Source: a virus. Taken from it: a stretch of 60,636 bases of DNA. Below the pieces are notes generated by a model that saw only the letters and a list, made by a program, of their open reading frames with translations, was not told where the DNA came from and searched no databases. Where the stretch lies: positions 1 through 60,636 of the IMG/VR virus record IMGVR_UViG_3300020580_000015. One strand, given 5' to 3'. Each line of letters starts with the position of its first letter. The first letter of the stretch is position 1. Below, piece after piece: positions 5,662-13,372 of this stretch. The translations under genes and the position numbers were made by a program.

Positions 5662-6863
5662 GCGGCACGCACTCAATCCTGGCACCGTCCGGCTCGTCGC
5701 GCTGGCTGCGATGCGTCGGCGCGCTGTATCTGTCGCGCGGCGTGCAGGATCCAGACAAGGAACACAGCGCCAGCGGGACGTGCTCGCACTGGCTGCTGCA
5801 GTGGCAGCTTGAGAATCCGACGCTCGACCTGGACAGCTGGCTCGGCAAAGAGCTGACGTTCGGCGACAACCCGCCGTTCAAGTTCAAGATCGACGAGGAG
5901 CGTCTGGACCGCGTCCGCTCGTGCGTCGCCGTGATCAATCGCGAGCCTGGCGATATGCTGGTTGAACACCGGCTCGATACGACGCCGGTCCTGGGCGTGC
6001 CAGATCAGCAAGGGCACAGCGACATCATCAAGCTGTATCCCGAAGGCGGCGCGGTCATCCGCGAGCAGCTGTACAAGGGCGTGCTCAGCGTGCACGACTA
6101 CAAGGACGGGTACCTACTCGTCAACGCAAGGGACAACACGCAGGGTCTGATCTACCTGTGCGCCGCGATGACCGAGTTCAGCATGATCGGCGATTTCAAC
6201 GCGTTCCGATTCTGCATCCACCAGCCAAAGCTACATCACTACGACGAGTGGACCTACACGCGCGCCGAGCTGGAAGCGTTCATGGCGCTGGTGCGGCCGG
6301 TGGCGAAGCTGGCGTACGACATCTATCACGAGAACGTACCGTTCGATCCGGCGGCGCACCTGGTTGCCGGCGAGGAGCAGTGCACCCACTGCCCGGTCCG
6401 CGGCCGCTGCGTCGCGCGTGCGAAGCGCGTCATGAGTATGTTCGAGCCGCTGGTGAAGCGGCACGAGCTGGATGACAAGTCGCTCGGCATCGTGTACGCG
6501 CAGCTCGATGAGATCGAGGCAGCGATCACGGACTTCCGCGCCGAAGCGTTACGCCGTGCGAAGATCGGCGTCATACTCGAAGGTCAGAAACTGATCTACG
6601 GCAACAAGGGCAAGCGTGTGTGGGTCGACAAGGCCAAGGCACAGGCGGCGCTGGAGATGACGCTGGAGCCGGAGAAGCTGTACGAGCCGCGCGAGATCAT
6701 CTCGCCGACGCAAGCGGAAAAGATTTTGAAGAAAGGCTACGAAGCCATCGAAGATCTGGTGACACAGTCGGACCCTCAGCTCCGCCTCGTGCCGCTGGAT
6801 CACAAGGGAGAGGCGGTGACGCCTGTCCAATTTATCCCGACGCAAGAGCCGGGACTGATCTAA
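5658..6863 (+). CDS. DUF2800 / Cas4-like PD-(D/E)XK exonuclease
   Basis: 401 residues. MSGTHSILAPSGSSRWLRC is the typical start of DUF2800 phage proteins. The nuclease core shows GHSDIIKLYP (metal-binding Asp), VHDYKDGYLLV (D-x-K) and a downstream Q-containing motif (NTQGLIYLCAA); QCTHCPVRGRCVARAK gives the cysteines expected of a Cas4-like Fe-S or zinc site. Such proteins are thought to resect DNA for recombination and replication. The following DUF2815 protein is its usual neighbour, which supports the call. Confidence 0.85.
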   Translation: MSGTHSILAPSGSSRWLRCVGALYLSRGVQDPDKEHSASGTCSHWLLQWQLENPTLDLDSWLGKELTFGDNPPFKFKIDEERLDRVRSCVAVINREPGDMLVEHRLDTTPVLGVPDQQGHSDIIKLYPEGGAVIREQLYKGVLSVHDYKDGYLLVNARDNTQGLIYLCAAMTEFSMIGDFNAFRFCIHQPKLHHYDEWTYTRAELEAFMALVRPVAKLAYDIYHENVPFDPAAHLVAGEEQCTHCPVRGRCVARAKRVMSMFEPLVKRHELDDKSLGIVYAQLDEIEAAITDFRAEALRRAKIGVILEGQKLIYGNKGKRVWVDKAKAQAALEMTLEPEKLYEPREIISPTQAEKILKKGYEAIEDLVTQSDPQLRLVPLDHKGEAVTPVQFIPTQEPGLI

Positions 6864-6881
6864 AGCAACAGGAGATTGAAA

Positions 6882-7556
6882 ATGTCGAATGAAAATGTAC
6901 TCCGTCAGATAAAGATGGACAACGTGCGGCTTCTGCGCGTGTCGCTTACCAAACAGTACATCGGTAAGGACGCGAAAATCGATCCGACCACGGGCAAGCA
7001 GGAAGGCAAATACCACATCGATGCGGTGTTCGCCCCGACCCATCCGCAGTTCCCCGAGCTGCAGAACCTGATCCGCGGCGTCGCGACGGCGAAGTGGAAA
7101 GAGCAGACGCAGCAGACACTGGACATGATCAAGGGAAACAACCAGCGCTTCCCGCTGCAGCGTGGCGATCAGTACCGACCGGGCAAGCCGGCATACGCGG
7201 GCATGCTGTACATCAGCGCTGGAAATAAGGATCAGCCCACGATCCTCGTGACCGAGAACGGTGTGAACATCGCGAACCGGAACACGCCCGTGATCCTGAC
7301 GCCGAGTCACCCGTGCTACCCGTACGAAGGCTGCTACGCCAACGTGCTGCTGGAGTTCTACACGTACCTGTACGGCAACAGCCCCGGCCTGGGGTGCAGC
7401 GTGCTCGGCGTGCAGTTCAACAAGCACGGTGAGCGGTTGCGCGGCAGCTCGGTGGCGAGCGGCAGCGAGTTCGGATTGGTCCCCGCCGACGCGGACGGCG
7501 CGCCGGCAGGCGCGATTGCTCCGGCCGCGCAGACTGGCGGCGCAGGCTTGATCTAA
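6882..7556 (+). CDS. DUF2815 ssDNA-binding protein
   Basis: 224 residues from ATG 6882, with CAGGAG upstream. The body contains YHIDAVFAPTHPQF, NNQRFPLQRGDQYR and the conserved YPYEGCYANVLLEFYTY, the OB-fold-like signature of the DUF2815 single-strand binding family. The C-terminus is a flexible Ala/Gly tail (GAPAGAIAPAAQTGGAG), as in phage SSBs that recruit partners. It follows the DUF2800 nuclease and likely works with it on single-stranded DNA. Confidence 0.85.
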   Translation: MSNENVLRQIKMDNVRLLRVSLTKQYIGKDAKIDPTTGKQEGKYHIDAVFAPTHPQFPELQNLIRGVATAKWKEQTQQTLDMIKGNNQRFPLQRGDQYRPGKPAYAGMLYISAGNKDQPTILVTENGVNIANRNTPVILTPSHPCYPYEGCYANVLLEFYTYLYGNSPGLGCSVLGVQFNKHGERLRGSSVASGSEFGLVPADADGAPAGAIAPAAQTGGAGLI

Positions 7557-7584
7557 ACAGAGTTCCCGAAAGGGTGGGGCCGAG

Positions 7585-7665
7585 TCACTGGTGTGGCGGG
7601 CGAGGGTGAAGTCGGACTGCAAACGAGCAATCCCAAGCTTCTTGGTTCGATTCCGAGGTAGTGAT
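7585..7665 (+). tRNA. tRNA-Cys(GCA)-like gene with a 7-base insertion
   Basis: The T-arm is canonical: CTTGG, loop TTCGATT, CCGAG (7641-7657). The acceptor TCACTGG (7585-7591) pairs with GTAGTGA (7658-7664), 6 of 7, and the discriminator base is T, as in bacterial tRNA-Cys. The anticodon loop reads CTGCAAA (7617-7623), anticodon GCA. The expected 3' strand of the anticodon stem is displaced by CGAGCAA (7624-7630); removing those 7 bases restores 4 of 5 stem pairs and a 5-base variable loop. The D-stem pairs poorly and no CCA is encoded. It may be a degraded tRNA. Confidence 0.45.
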
Positions 7666-7691
7666 CACAAGGCCCCAATTTTACAGGAGCT

Positions 7692-7829
7692 ATGAAGATG
7701 ACCGAAATCAGAATAAAGTTGGTGACGGAGGACCGTCTAGGTTCTCAGGTTGTAGAGCCTGTCGCCGTCGAAGTGGAAGATGACGGATCTATCACAATAA
7801 TTGTTGAAGCATGGAGACAGCCACAGTGA
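7692..7829 (+). CDS. Hypothetical 45-residue protein
   Basis: ATG 7692 with ACAGGAG upstream. It encodes MKMTEIRIKLVTEDRLGSQV and an acidic beta-rich remainder (VEVEDDGSITIIVEAW). No family recognised. The stop overlaps the GTG of the following gene (GTGA at 7826). Confidence 0.6.
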   Translation: MKMTEIRIKLVTEDRLGSQVVEPVAVEVEDDGSITIIVEAWRQPQ

Positions 7830-8269
7830 CCGAAGCACAGAAACGATGGCCTAGCTTTGGATACATACAGGTACCGGGATTGGCTAACCGCCTAATTTCT
7901 CGCTACCTGCGCACGCAGCGCAAGAACATGCTACGCTTCTTCCAGGAGCGCGGTCTGTACGCGCTCGCGGAGAGGATGAAGCAGATCCGAAACTCAAGAC
8001 AGGGCATGCTCGCCAAGAACCGATACTTCCAACAGGTGCTAAATGAATACTCGAAACTCGCTACTCCCGCCACCGCCACCGTCACTAGCGTCCTGGAAGC
8101 CTGCTACAATCGCCGACGACCGCAATCGTCGCCGTACCGGAAGCCGCTGATCAGCAGGCTGCCGGGGACCAGCACCTGGGTGTGCCGGTACCGTAGCAAT
8201 ACCGGAGTGCACGGCTATGGACTGACGCCGATGCTGGCGTACCTCTCCTGGCGCGAGTACTTGTGTTGA
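7826..8269 (+). CDS. Hypothetical basic protein
   Basis: GTG 7826 is preferred: GGAGA sits 8 bases upstream and it overlaps the previous stop. ATG 7811 is also in frame but lacks a ribosome site. About 147 residues, strongly basic, with an Arg/Lys/Gln-rich helical N-terminal half (RYLRTQRKNMLRFFQERGLY) and a C-terminal YRKPLISRLPGTSTWVCRYR segment. Possibly nucleic-acid binding; no family recognised. Confidence 0.65.
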   Translation: MTEAQKRWPSFGYIQVPGLANRLISRYLRTQRKNMLRFFQERGLYALAERMKQIRNSRQGMLAKNRYFQQVLNEYSKLATPATATVTSVLEACYNRRRPQSSPYRKPLISRLPGTSTWVCRYRSNTGVHGYGLTPMLAYLSWREYLC

Positions 8270-8523
8270 TCGAGTGGCGCGACATCCCAGGATATCCGTA
8301 CTATCAGGCTAGTAGTGACGGCAGCGTTCGCTCGCTTGACAGATATGTGCAGTATCCGAACCACGTTCAGTTGGCGCGCGGCCGGAAGCTTACTCTAGCC
8401 GAAGCTGACGAGGTGAGAAAACTTCGAGCAGATGGTTGGTCTCTTCCGGCTCTATCGCGACGGTTCGATATGAATACGGGACAGCTGTGGCACATCACAA
8501 AAGATCATCAGTATGTCCGTTAA
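8263..8523 (+). CDS. NUMOD4-type homing-endonuclease fragment lacking the HNH core
   Basis: The N-terminus IEWRDIPGYPYYQASSDGSV followed by RSLDRYVQ is the NUMOD4 signature of HNH homing endonucleases. The C-terminal part (LTLAEADEVRKLRADGWSLP then LSRRFDMNTGQLWHI) is a helix-turn-helix like the NUMOD1/IENR modules that follow the nuclease. The HNH nuclease core that should lie between them is missing, so at 86 residues this is probably a deleted endonuclease now reduced to a DNA-binding protein. The start is GTG 8263 or TTG 8266. It overlaps the DNA polymerase gene by 11 bases. Confidence 0.75.
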   Translation: MLIEWRDIPGYPYYQASSDGSVRSLDRYVQYPNHVQLARGRKLTLAEADEVRKLRADGWSLPALSRRFDMNTGQLWHITKDHQYVR

Positions 8524-10738
8524 AATATTATGGCTGGATTCTGAGACCAGGAGCCGAACCGACATCAGCGCCGGCACGGACCGCTACACGCGTGATTGCG
8601 AATGCCTCATTGTCACGTACGCGTTCGCCACTGACCCAGCTAAGATATGGTTCCCGCGCGTCGACCCGTTACCACCACGAGATCTGATGGATGCTCTGAA
8701 TGATCCAGAGTTTCTATTTGTAGCTCATAATGCCGCCTTCGATAGGTTAGTGCTTGAGCGCGCACTTCACCTTCGCACACCGCTGCGCCAGTGGCGGTGC
8801 ACGATGGCCGGCGCCTCCGCGCATGGGCTCCCGGGATCCCTCGATGCGCTCGGCAGGGTCTGCATGCTGACCGAGGACGAGGCAAAGCTGACGGACGATA
8901 AGGGGCTGATCCACACCTTCTGCGAGCCGAACACGGCGACCGGCAAGTTCAACGAGCCCGAAGATATGCCAGTAGAGTGGGCGCGCTTCTGCGCCTACGC
9001 CATTCGCGACACCGAAGCACTACGCACGATCTTCAATCGCATGCCGCAGGTGAACTATGCTGGCGTGAACCTTCGCAGCTGGATGCTGGACCAGCTCATC
9101 AACGAGCGCGGCTTCGGGTTCGACGTACCGCTCGCGAACGCCGCCTCAGATTTTCTTGACCTGGCGCGCGAGGCGTCGCGCAAGGTGATGCGCGCCAACA
9201 CAGAGGACCAGATCGGATCTGCCACACAGGCGAAGCGGCTGCTAGCGTACATCCGCAATCGTTACGACATCGACATCGAATCACTCCGCGCTGGTGACGT
9301 GAGGGACTACCTTGAAAGTGACGACCTGGACCCAATTCTTCGCACTGTTCTCGAAGAGCGGCTCGAAGCCGGAAAAAGTGCTGGTACTAAATTCAAGCGG
9401 GGACTTGCACTGGTTGGCCCCCAAAATCGCATCCGTCACTGGTGCCGTTGGTCAGGTGCGGGCCGTACAGGTCGTCACGCGGCACGCGGATACCAGCCGC
9501 ACAACATGGCTCGTCCGTCTATCACGGTGCGGCGGCCTCCTGGACACAAGCGAGCCGGACGCATCGAGCTGGAGCCGGTTAAAGCAAGCGTTATCGACGA
9601 TGTCATTATCCCCGGCATCTACAACAAGACTGCACTGAACAATCCGCTCGTGTACGGCGGCCCGTTCGAAGCGGTCGCCATCGCCGTGCGCCACGGCATC
9701 ATCGCCGCGCAGGGCAACGAGCTGGTCGTCGCCGACTTCAAGAACGTCGAGTCAGTGATCACTGCCTGGGTCGGCGGCGAGCAGTCGGTGCTCGATGCGT
9801 TTCAATTCTCGTTCGACAATCCGAAGGATAAGTCGAAGGATCCGTACCGCATGCTCGCCGGCAAGATGCTTGGCAAACCGCCCGAGGAAGTGAACGAATC
9901 CGAGCGGCAGATGGGTAAGGTCTGCATCCTGGCGTTCGGCTTCGGTGGCGGCGTCGCGGCGCTCGTCAACATGGCAATCGCGTATCAGATGGATCTGGAG
10001 CCGCTGGCCTTCATCGTGTTGCCGTCGGCAACGTCCGAGCAGCTAGAGAAAGCCAACAAGGCGTGGGAGCGCGCGTTCCTGACCGGCGAGGACTTCGAGC
10101 TGGAGCGCGACGTCTACATGGCCTGCGATATTTTGAAGCAGGCGTTCCGCACAGCCAACCCCGCGATCAATCAGATGCGCTACGATCTGAACACCGCGAT
10201 CCTCGAAGCGGTGGCCGACAAGAACGGTACGATCTACCACGTCGGTCGCTGCGCGATCTGGTGCAACGCTTCGTTCCTGGTGATCGAGCTGCCCAGCGGC
10301 CGCCGGCTGCTGTACGCTGCGCCGATCCTGAAGCAGGAAGAGGTTGAAGATCCGCTCGGCGGCAAGCCGTGGAAGTCCCGCTACATCACGTACTTAACGG
10401 TGCGTGGCCGAAGTTGGCGCCGTGAGCGAGCGTGGTCTGGTCTTTTCGTTGAAAACATCGTGCAGGCGATTGCGAACGACGTGCTGCGCGCTGCGATGCT
10501 GCGCGTGCACGACGACACGCTGACAGTGCCAGCCATCGCCGCGTATCTCGCGACGCTGGAGCCGTTCGCACGCACTGCTATCAGTTTACATGTACATGAC
10601 GAGATAGGTTTGGACTGCCCCAAAGGTAGCTATTCGGCTGAGAGATTCATGTCGGTAATTAAAACTAAGGAGCCGTGGATGGCTGGGCTGCCTATAGCCG
10701 CAGACATCTGGATCCACGAACGCTATGGTAAGCGCTAA
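8513..10738 (+). CDS. Family A DNA polymerase with 3'-5' exonuclease
   Basis: 741 residues. The exonuclease domain shows the three DnaQ-like motifs: WLDSETRS (Asp-x-Glu), FVAHNAAFDRLVLERAL and YAIRDTEAL. The polymerase domain carries motif A (VVADFKNVESVITAW), motif B (ERQMGKVCILAFGFGGG) and motif C (LHVHDEIGLD, the catalytic His-Asp-Glu), with ARGYQPHNMARPSI upstream as in phage Pol I-like enzymes. It is the replicative polymerase of this phage. It is bracketed by two endonuclease-related genes (8263 and 10725) but is itself intact. Confidence 0.95.
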   Translation: MSVKILWLDSETRSRTDISAGTDRYTRDCECLIVTYAFATDPAKIWFPRVDPLPPRDLMDALNDPEFLFVAHNAAFDRLVLERALHLRTPLRQWRCTMAGASAHGLPGSLDALGRVCMLTEDEAKLTDDKGLIHTFCEPNTATGKFNEPEDMPVEWARFCAYAIRDTEALRTIFNRMPQVNYAGVNLRSWMLDQLINERGFGFDVPLANAASDFLDLAREASRKVMRANTEDQIGSATQAKRLLAYIRNRYDIDIESLRAGDVRDYLESDDLDPILRTVLEERLEAGKSAGTKFKRGLALVGPQNRIRHWCRWSGAGRTGRHAARGYQPHNMARPSITVRRPPGHKRAGRIELEPVKASVIDDVIIPGIYNKTALNNPLVYGGPFEAVAIAVRHGIIAAQGNELVVADFKNVESVITAWVGGEQSVLDAFQFSFDNPKDKSKDPYRMLAGKMLGKPPEEVNESERQMGKVCILAFGFGGGVAALVNMAIAYQMDLEPLAFIVLPSATSEQLEKANKAWERAFLTGEDFELERDVYMACDILKQAFRTANPAINQMRYDLNTAILEAVADKNGTIYHVGRCAIWCNASFLVIELPSGRRLLYAAPILKQEEVEDPLGGKPWKSRYITYLTVRGRSWRRERAWSGLFVENIVQAIANDVLRAAMLRVHDDTLTVPAIAAYLATLEPFARTAISLHVHDEIGLDCPKGSYSAERFMSVIKTKEPWMAGLPIAADIWIHERYGKR

Positions 10739-11084
10739 CAAACTTGCTGCCAATAAACGTTGGGGAGAGCGCAACAAAGAGAGGATGCGCAAGTATCGCG
10801 CGCGTTGGGCGAAAGAAAAACGCGCCAAAGATCCGACTCTCTTAATGACGATTCGCAAACGAAGGGGCCTGCCTGAACCTACGCGAGCGACACCGTCAGC
10901 ATGCGAGTGCTGCGGAGTACCAGCAAGTAAAGCGCTCGATTTAGATCATTGCCACATATCTGGCGTGTTCCGCGGATGGCTGTGCAATAGATGCAATCGC
11001 GGATTAGGTTTCTTCAACGATAGCATCGAAGGTTTGATGAACGCGGTGCGCTACCTACAGCGCGCAGCCGGAGAACAGTCGTGA
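10725..11084 (+). CDS. EndoVII-like (recombination endonuclease VII) HNH nuclease
   Basis: 119 residues. A basic N-terminus (KRWGERNKERMRKYRARWAK) is followed by the EndoVII His-Me core: CECCGVPASKALDLDHCHIS, then RGWLCNRCNRGLGFFND, with the DxDHCH and CNRCN motifs that hold zinc and the catalytic metal. Such enzymes cut branched DNA or act as mobile homing nucleases. It starts inside the polymerase gene (14-base overlap). Confidence 0.9.
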   Translation: MVSANKLAANKRWGERNKERMRKYRARWAKEKRAKDPTLLMTIRKRRGLPEPTRATPSACECCGVPASKALDLDHCHISGVFRGWLCNRCNRGLGFFNDSIEGLMNAVRYLQRAAGEQS

Positions 11085-11338
11085 GCGACGAAGACGACGA
11101 GTTTCGCAAACACATCTTAGGAATGGTTCAGATCCTAACCTTTGCCATCGCGCTGTGCCTTCTGGCGATGGTGTACTACACACAACCGGAGATAAATTAT
11201 GGACAAGACGAAGTACGAGCTGAAGGCGGAGGTGGAGACAGCGATGGTGCTCCCCAAAACGCTGCAGGCACAAACGGAGATGATGCCGTTCGCGGGCGCG
11301 ACCGTCGCGATGTACGCGGTGTACGGCAAGACCGATGA
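11081..11338 (+). CDS. Small single-TM protein, overlaps next gene by 140 bases
   Basis: GTG 11081 with GGAGAA five bases upstream. An acidic N-terminus (MSDEDDEFRKHILG) is followed by a transmembrane helix (about residues 15-32, MVQILTFAIALCLLAMVYY). After about residue 44 the frame runs over the next gene and becomes Gly/Asp/Arg-rich, as expected of out-of-frame translation, so only the first half may be under selection. Confidence 0.5.
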   Translation: MSDEDDEFRKHILGMVQILTFAIALCLLAMVYYTQPEINYGQDEVRAEGGGGDSDGAPQNAAGTNGDDAVRGRDRRDVRGVRQDR

Positions 11339-11504
11339 CGACCGCCGCGTCTGGTGCGCCACGTTTTTAGATTCGGATGAAGCTATGGCTTGGGTGCAGG
11401 CGAGCAAGGTGTTCGGTCGCGCTGTGACCGGCGCAGTGATCGCGAAGCAACTAGCGGTCGTTGATGGTATCGCAGCCGCCACTGAGGGCGAGAAGCTGAA
11501 CTGA
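11199..11504 (+). CDS. Hypothetical 101-residue protein
   Basis: ATG 11199 with CGGAGAT upstream. A helical N-terminus (MDKTKYELKAEVETAMVLPK), then a beta-rich segment with MYAVYGKTDDDRRVWCATFL and a C-terminal helix. Soluble, unknown function. It lies just before the VRR-NUC gene. Confidence 0.75.
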   Translation: MDKTKYELKAEVETAMVLPKTLQAQTEMMPFAGATVAMYAVYGKTDDDRRVWCATFLDSDEAMAWVQASKVFGRAVTGAVIAKQLAVVDGIAAATEGEKLN

Positions 11505-11505
11505 C

Positions 11506-11997
11506 ATGGCGTACAAGGATCCGGCTACCAAAAAAGCGTACGACGCGCTCTGGAAACTTAGTCCAGAATATAAGGCTAGACAGAAAGTGTACGCTAAAAA
11601 GTATCGAGCTAAGCCGGAAGTAGCAGCTGCAAGGTTGGCGTATAAGAGAATGAAATATAAAACAGACCCGACGTACGCTGCGACGGTTAAAAAAGCGTCT
11701 AGGGATTTTAGCAAACGGCTTGCTCCAGAAGCTGTCGCTGAGGAGCATCTTGTAAATTCGGTTAAGCTGATTGGGGGCATGTGCCCCAAGTTCATAGACC
11801 CAGGTCGCCGAGGAGCCCCGGATCGTATGGTGATGCTGCCGGGACATCCAGTGTATTTCGTAGAAATGAAAAAAGAGAAGGTAGGTAAATTATCCAGCTG
11901 GCAGAGTAGGTATCACGACGACTTACGTGCATTGGGTCACAAGGTGTGGGTTCTGTGGAGTAAGGAAGATGTCGACGCTTTCCTCCGTTCCATTTAA
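11506..11997 (+). CDS. VRR-NUC nuclease fused to a basic HNH-type N-terminal region
   Basis: 163 residues. The C-terminal half is a phage VRR-NUC domain: HLVNSVKLIGGMCPKF, GRRGAPDRMVMLPGH (catalytic Asp), YFVEMKKEKVG (Glu-x-Lys), then SWQSRYHDDLRALGHKVWV. VRR-NUC enzymes are Holliday-junction or flap-type nucleases. The N-terminal 75 residues are very basic (KARQKVYAKKYRAKPEVAAA) and resemble the DNA-contacting front of this phage's HNH genes rather than a normal VRR-NUC, which starts directly at the nuclease. The N-terminal coding DNA also looks richer in A and T than the rest. Confidence 0.85.
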   Translation: MAYKDPATKKAYDALWKLSPEYKARQKVYAKKYRAKPEVAAARLAYKRMKYKTDPTYAATVKKASRDFSKRLAPEAVAEEHLVNSVKLIGGMCPKFIDPGRRGAPDRMVMLPGHPVYFVEMKKEKVGKLSSWQSRYHDDLRALGHKVWVLWSKEDVDAFLRSI

Positions 11998-13372
11998 TCC
12001 TCGCGATTACCAGCGCATAGGTGCGCAGTTCATCATTGACCACCCACGTTGCATGCTGATCGCAGACCCTGGGCTAGGTAAGACCGGCACTGTGCTGATG
12101 ACGCTTGATCTTTTGAAGCTAGTTGGGTCGAATTACTTTCCGGCTCTAATACTTGCGCCAAAACGCGTAGCGGACGTGGTGTGGACAAACGAAGTGCAGA
12201 AGTGGTCAACGTTCAAAGACCTATCTATCGTGCAGATCACTGGTACAGAGAAGCAGCGGCTGGAGATCCTCCGCGCGCCGCGGTCCGACGTTTACGTTTG
12301 TAATTACGAACTTGTTGAGTGGCTGGTGAATCTCTGGCCGCAAGAGAAGTGGCCGTATAAAATTGTAGTAGCTGACGAGTGTTCTCGGCTTAAGGGGTTT
12401 CGCCTCAACAAAGGGACGAAGCGATCTACAGCTTTAGCTAAGATATCTCAGGTCACAGGACGTTGGATAAATTTGACCGGTACACCTTGCCCTCTGGGGC
12501 TACAAGATTTATGGGGGCAATATTACTTTTTGGACCGTGGTGAAAGGCTCAAGCGGTCGTACACAGCGTTCATGGAAGCGTACTTCATCGAGAACCAATG
12601 GACGCATCGAATCACTACGCAGCACGGCGCCGACACCGCTATCCATGAGGCTGTAAAAGACATCACGCTAGCGTTCCGCGCTGAGGATTGGCTCGACATT
12701 ACGCAGCCGCAGCTGCTGCCGGTAGAGTTCGAGATGCCGCCCGTCGCCAAGGCGCACTACAAGCGGATGGAGAAAGAGTTTTTCATGGAGGTGGACGATG
12801 CGCAGATCGAAGCTGGTACAGCTGCTATTAAGTCCTCTAAGCTTTTGCAAATATGCGCGGGCAGCGTTATCGATACGGAGACCCAAGCTACGCACAGCGT
12901 GCATGATGGCCGGCTCGAAGCCCTTGACGATGTCCTGGACCAGATCGAGCCGGAGCCGCTCCTGGTAAGCTACTGGTGGAAGAGTGACCCACCGCGCATC
13001 CTGGAGCATCTGAAGCGGCGTAAGATACCGGTTCGGCTCTACAGCGGGAAGCAGGATGAGGCGGATTGGAATGCGAGGAAGTTTCGTGTATTATTGCTGC
13101 AGGAGCAGTCCGCGTTCGGGCTGAACCTGCACGAGCCATGCCGTGATATCTTGCACTACAGCTACATCTGGAACGCTGAGCTGTGGACGCAAATGATCGA
13201 GCGGGTCGGCCCCGCTCGCCAGGTGCAAGCTGGCAAGACGGCCGTGGTTCGTGTATGGTACGCCATCGCGAAAGGCACCGTCGATCACGATGTGATCGAC
13301 AGCAATTTTGGCAAGATAACTGTAGAGCAGGCGTTCAAGCGCGCCCGCCGGAGAAGTAGAAATGGCGAATGA
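11969..13372 (+). CDS. SNF2/DEAD-type superfamily 2 helicase
   Basis: 467 residues from ATG 11969 (MSTLSSVPFNPRDYQRIGAQ), overlapping the VRR-NUC gene by 29 bases; an in-frame GTG at 11927 would only add residues from the neighbour's frame. Motif I is ADPGLGKTGT, motif II VVADECSRLKG, motif III NLTGTPCPLGL; the second RecA domain has LLVSYWWKSD, LLLQEQSAFGLNLHE and a diverged motif VI (QMIERVGPARQ). Typical of phage SNF2-like ATPases used in replication or recombination. Confidence 0.9.
   Translation: MSTLSSVPFNPRDYQRIGAQFIIDHPRCMLIADPGLGKTGTVLMTLDLLKLVGSNYFPALILAPKRVADVVWTNEVQKWSTFKDLSIVQITGTEKQRLEILRAPRSDVYVCNYELVEWLVNLWPQEKWPYKIVVADECSRLKGFRLNKGTKRSTALAKISQVTGRWINLTGTPCPLGLQDLWGQYYFLDRGERLKRSYTAFMEAYFIENQWTHRITTQHGADTAIHEAVKDITLAFRAEDWLDITQPQLLPVEFEMPPVAKAHYKRMEKEFFMEVDDAQIEAGTAAIKSSKLLQICAGSVIDTETQATHSVHDGRLEALDDVLDQIEPEPLLVSYWWKSDPPRILEHLKRRKIPVRLYSGKQDEADWNARKFRVLLLQEQSAFGLNLHEPCRDILHYSYIWNAELWTQMIERVGPARQVQAGKTAVVRVWYAIAKGTVDHDVIDSNFGKITVEQAFKRARRRSRNGE

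Noticed and set aside
6549-7622. 357-residue minus-strand ORF
   Set aside because: It lies antisense to the DUF2800 and DUF2815 genes, has Arg/His/Val-rich composition typical of GC-rich shadow frames and no promoter or ribosome site.
11927-11968. Upstream GTG start for the SNF2-type helicase
   Set aside because: It adds residues with a shadow-like composition inside the VRR-NUC gene; ATG 11969 gives the natural start before the first conserved segment.
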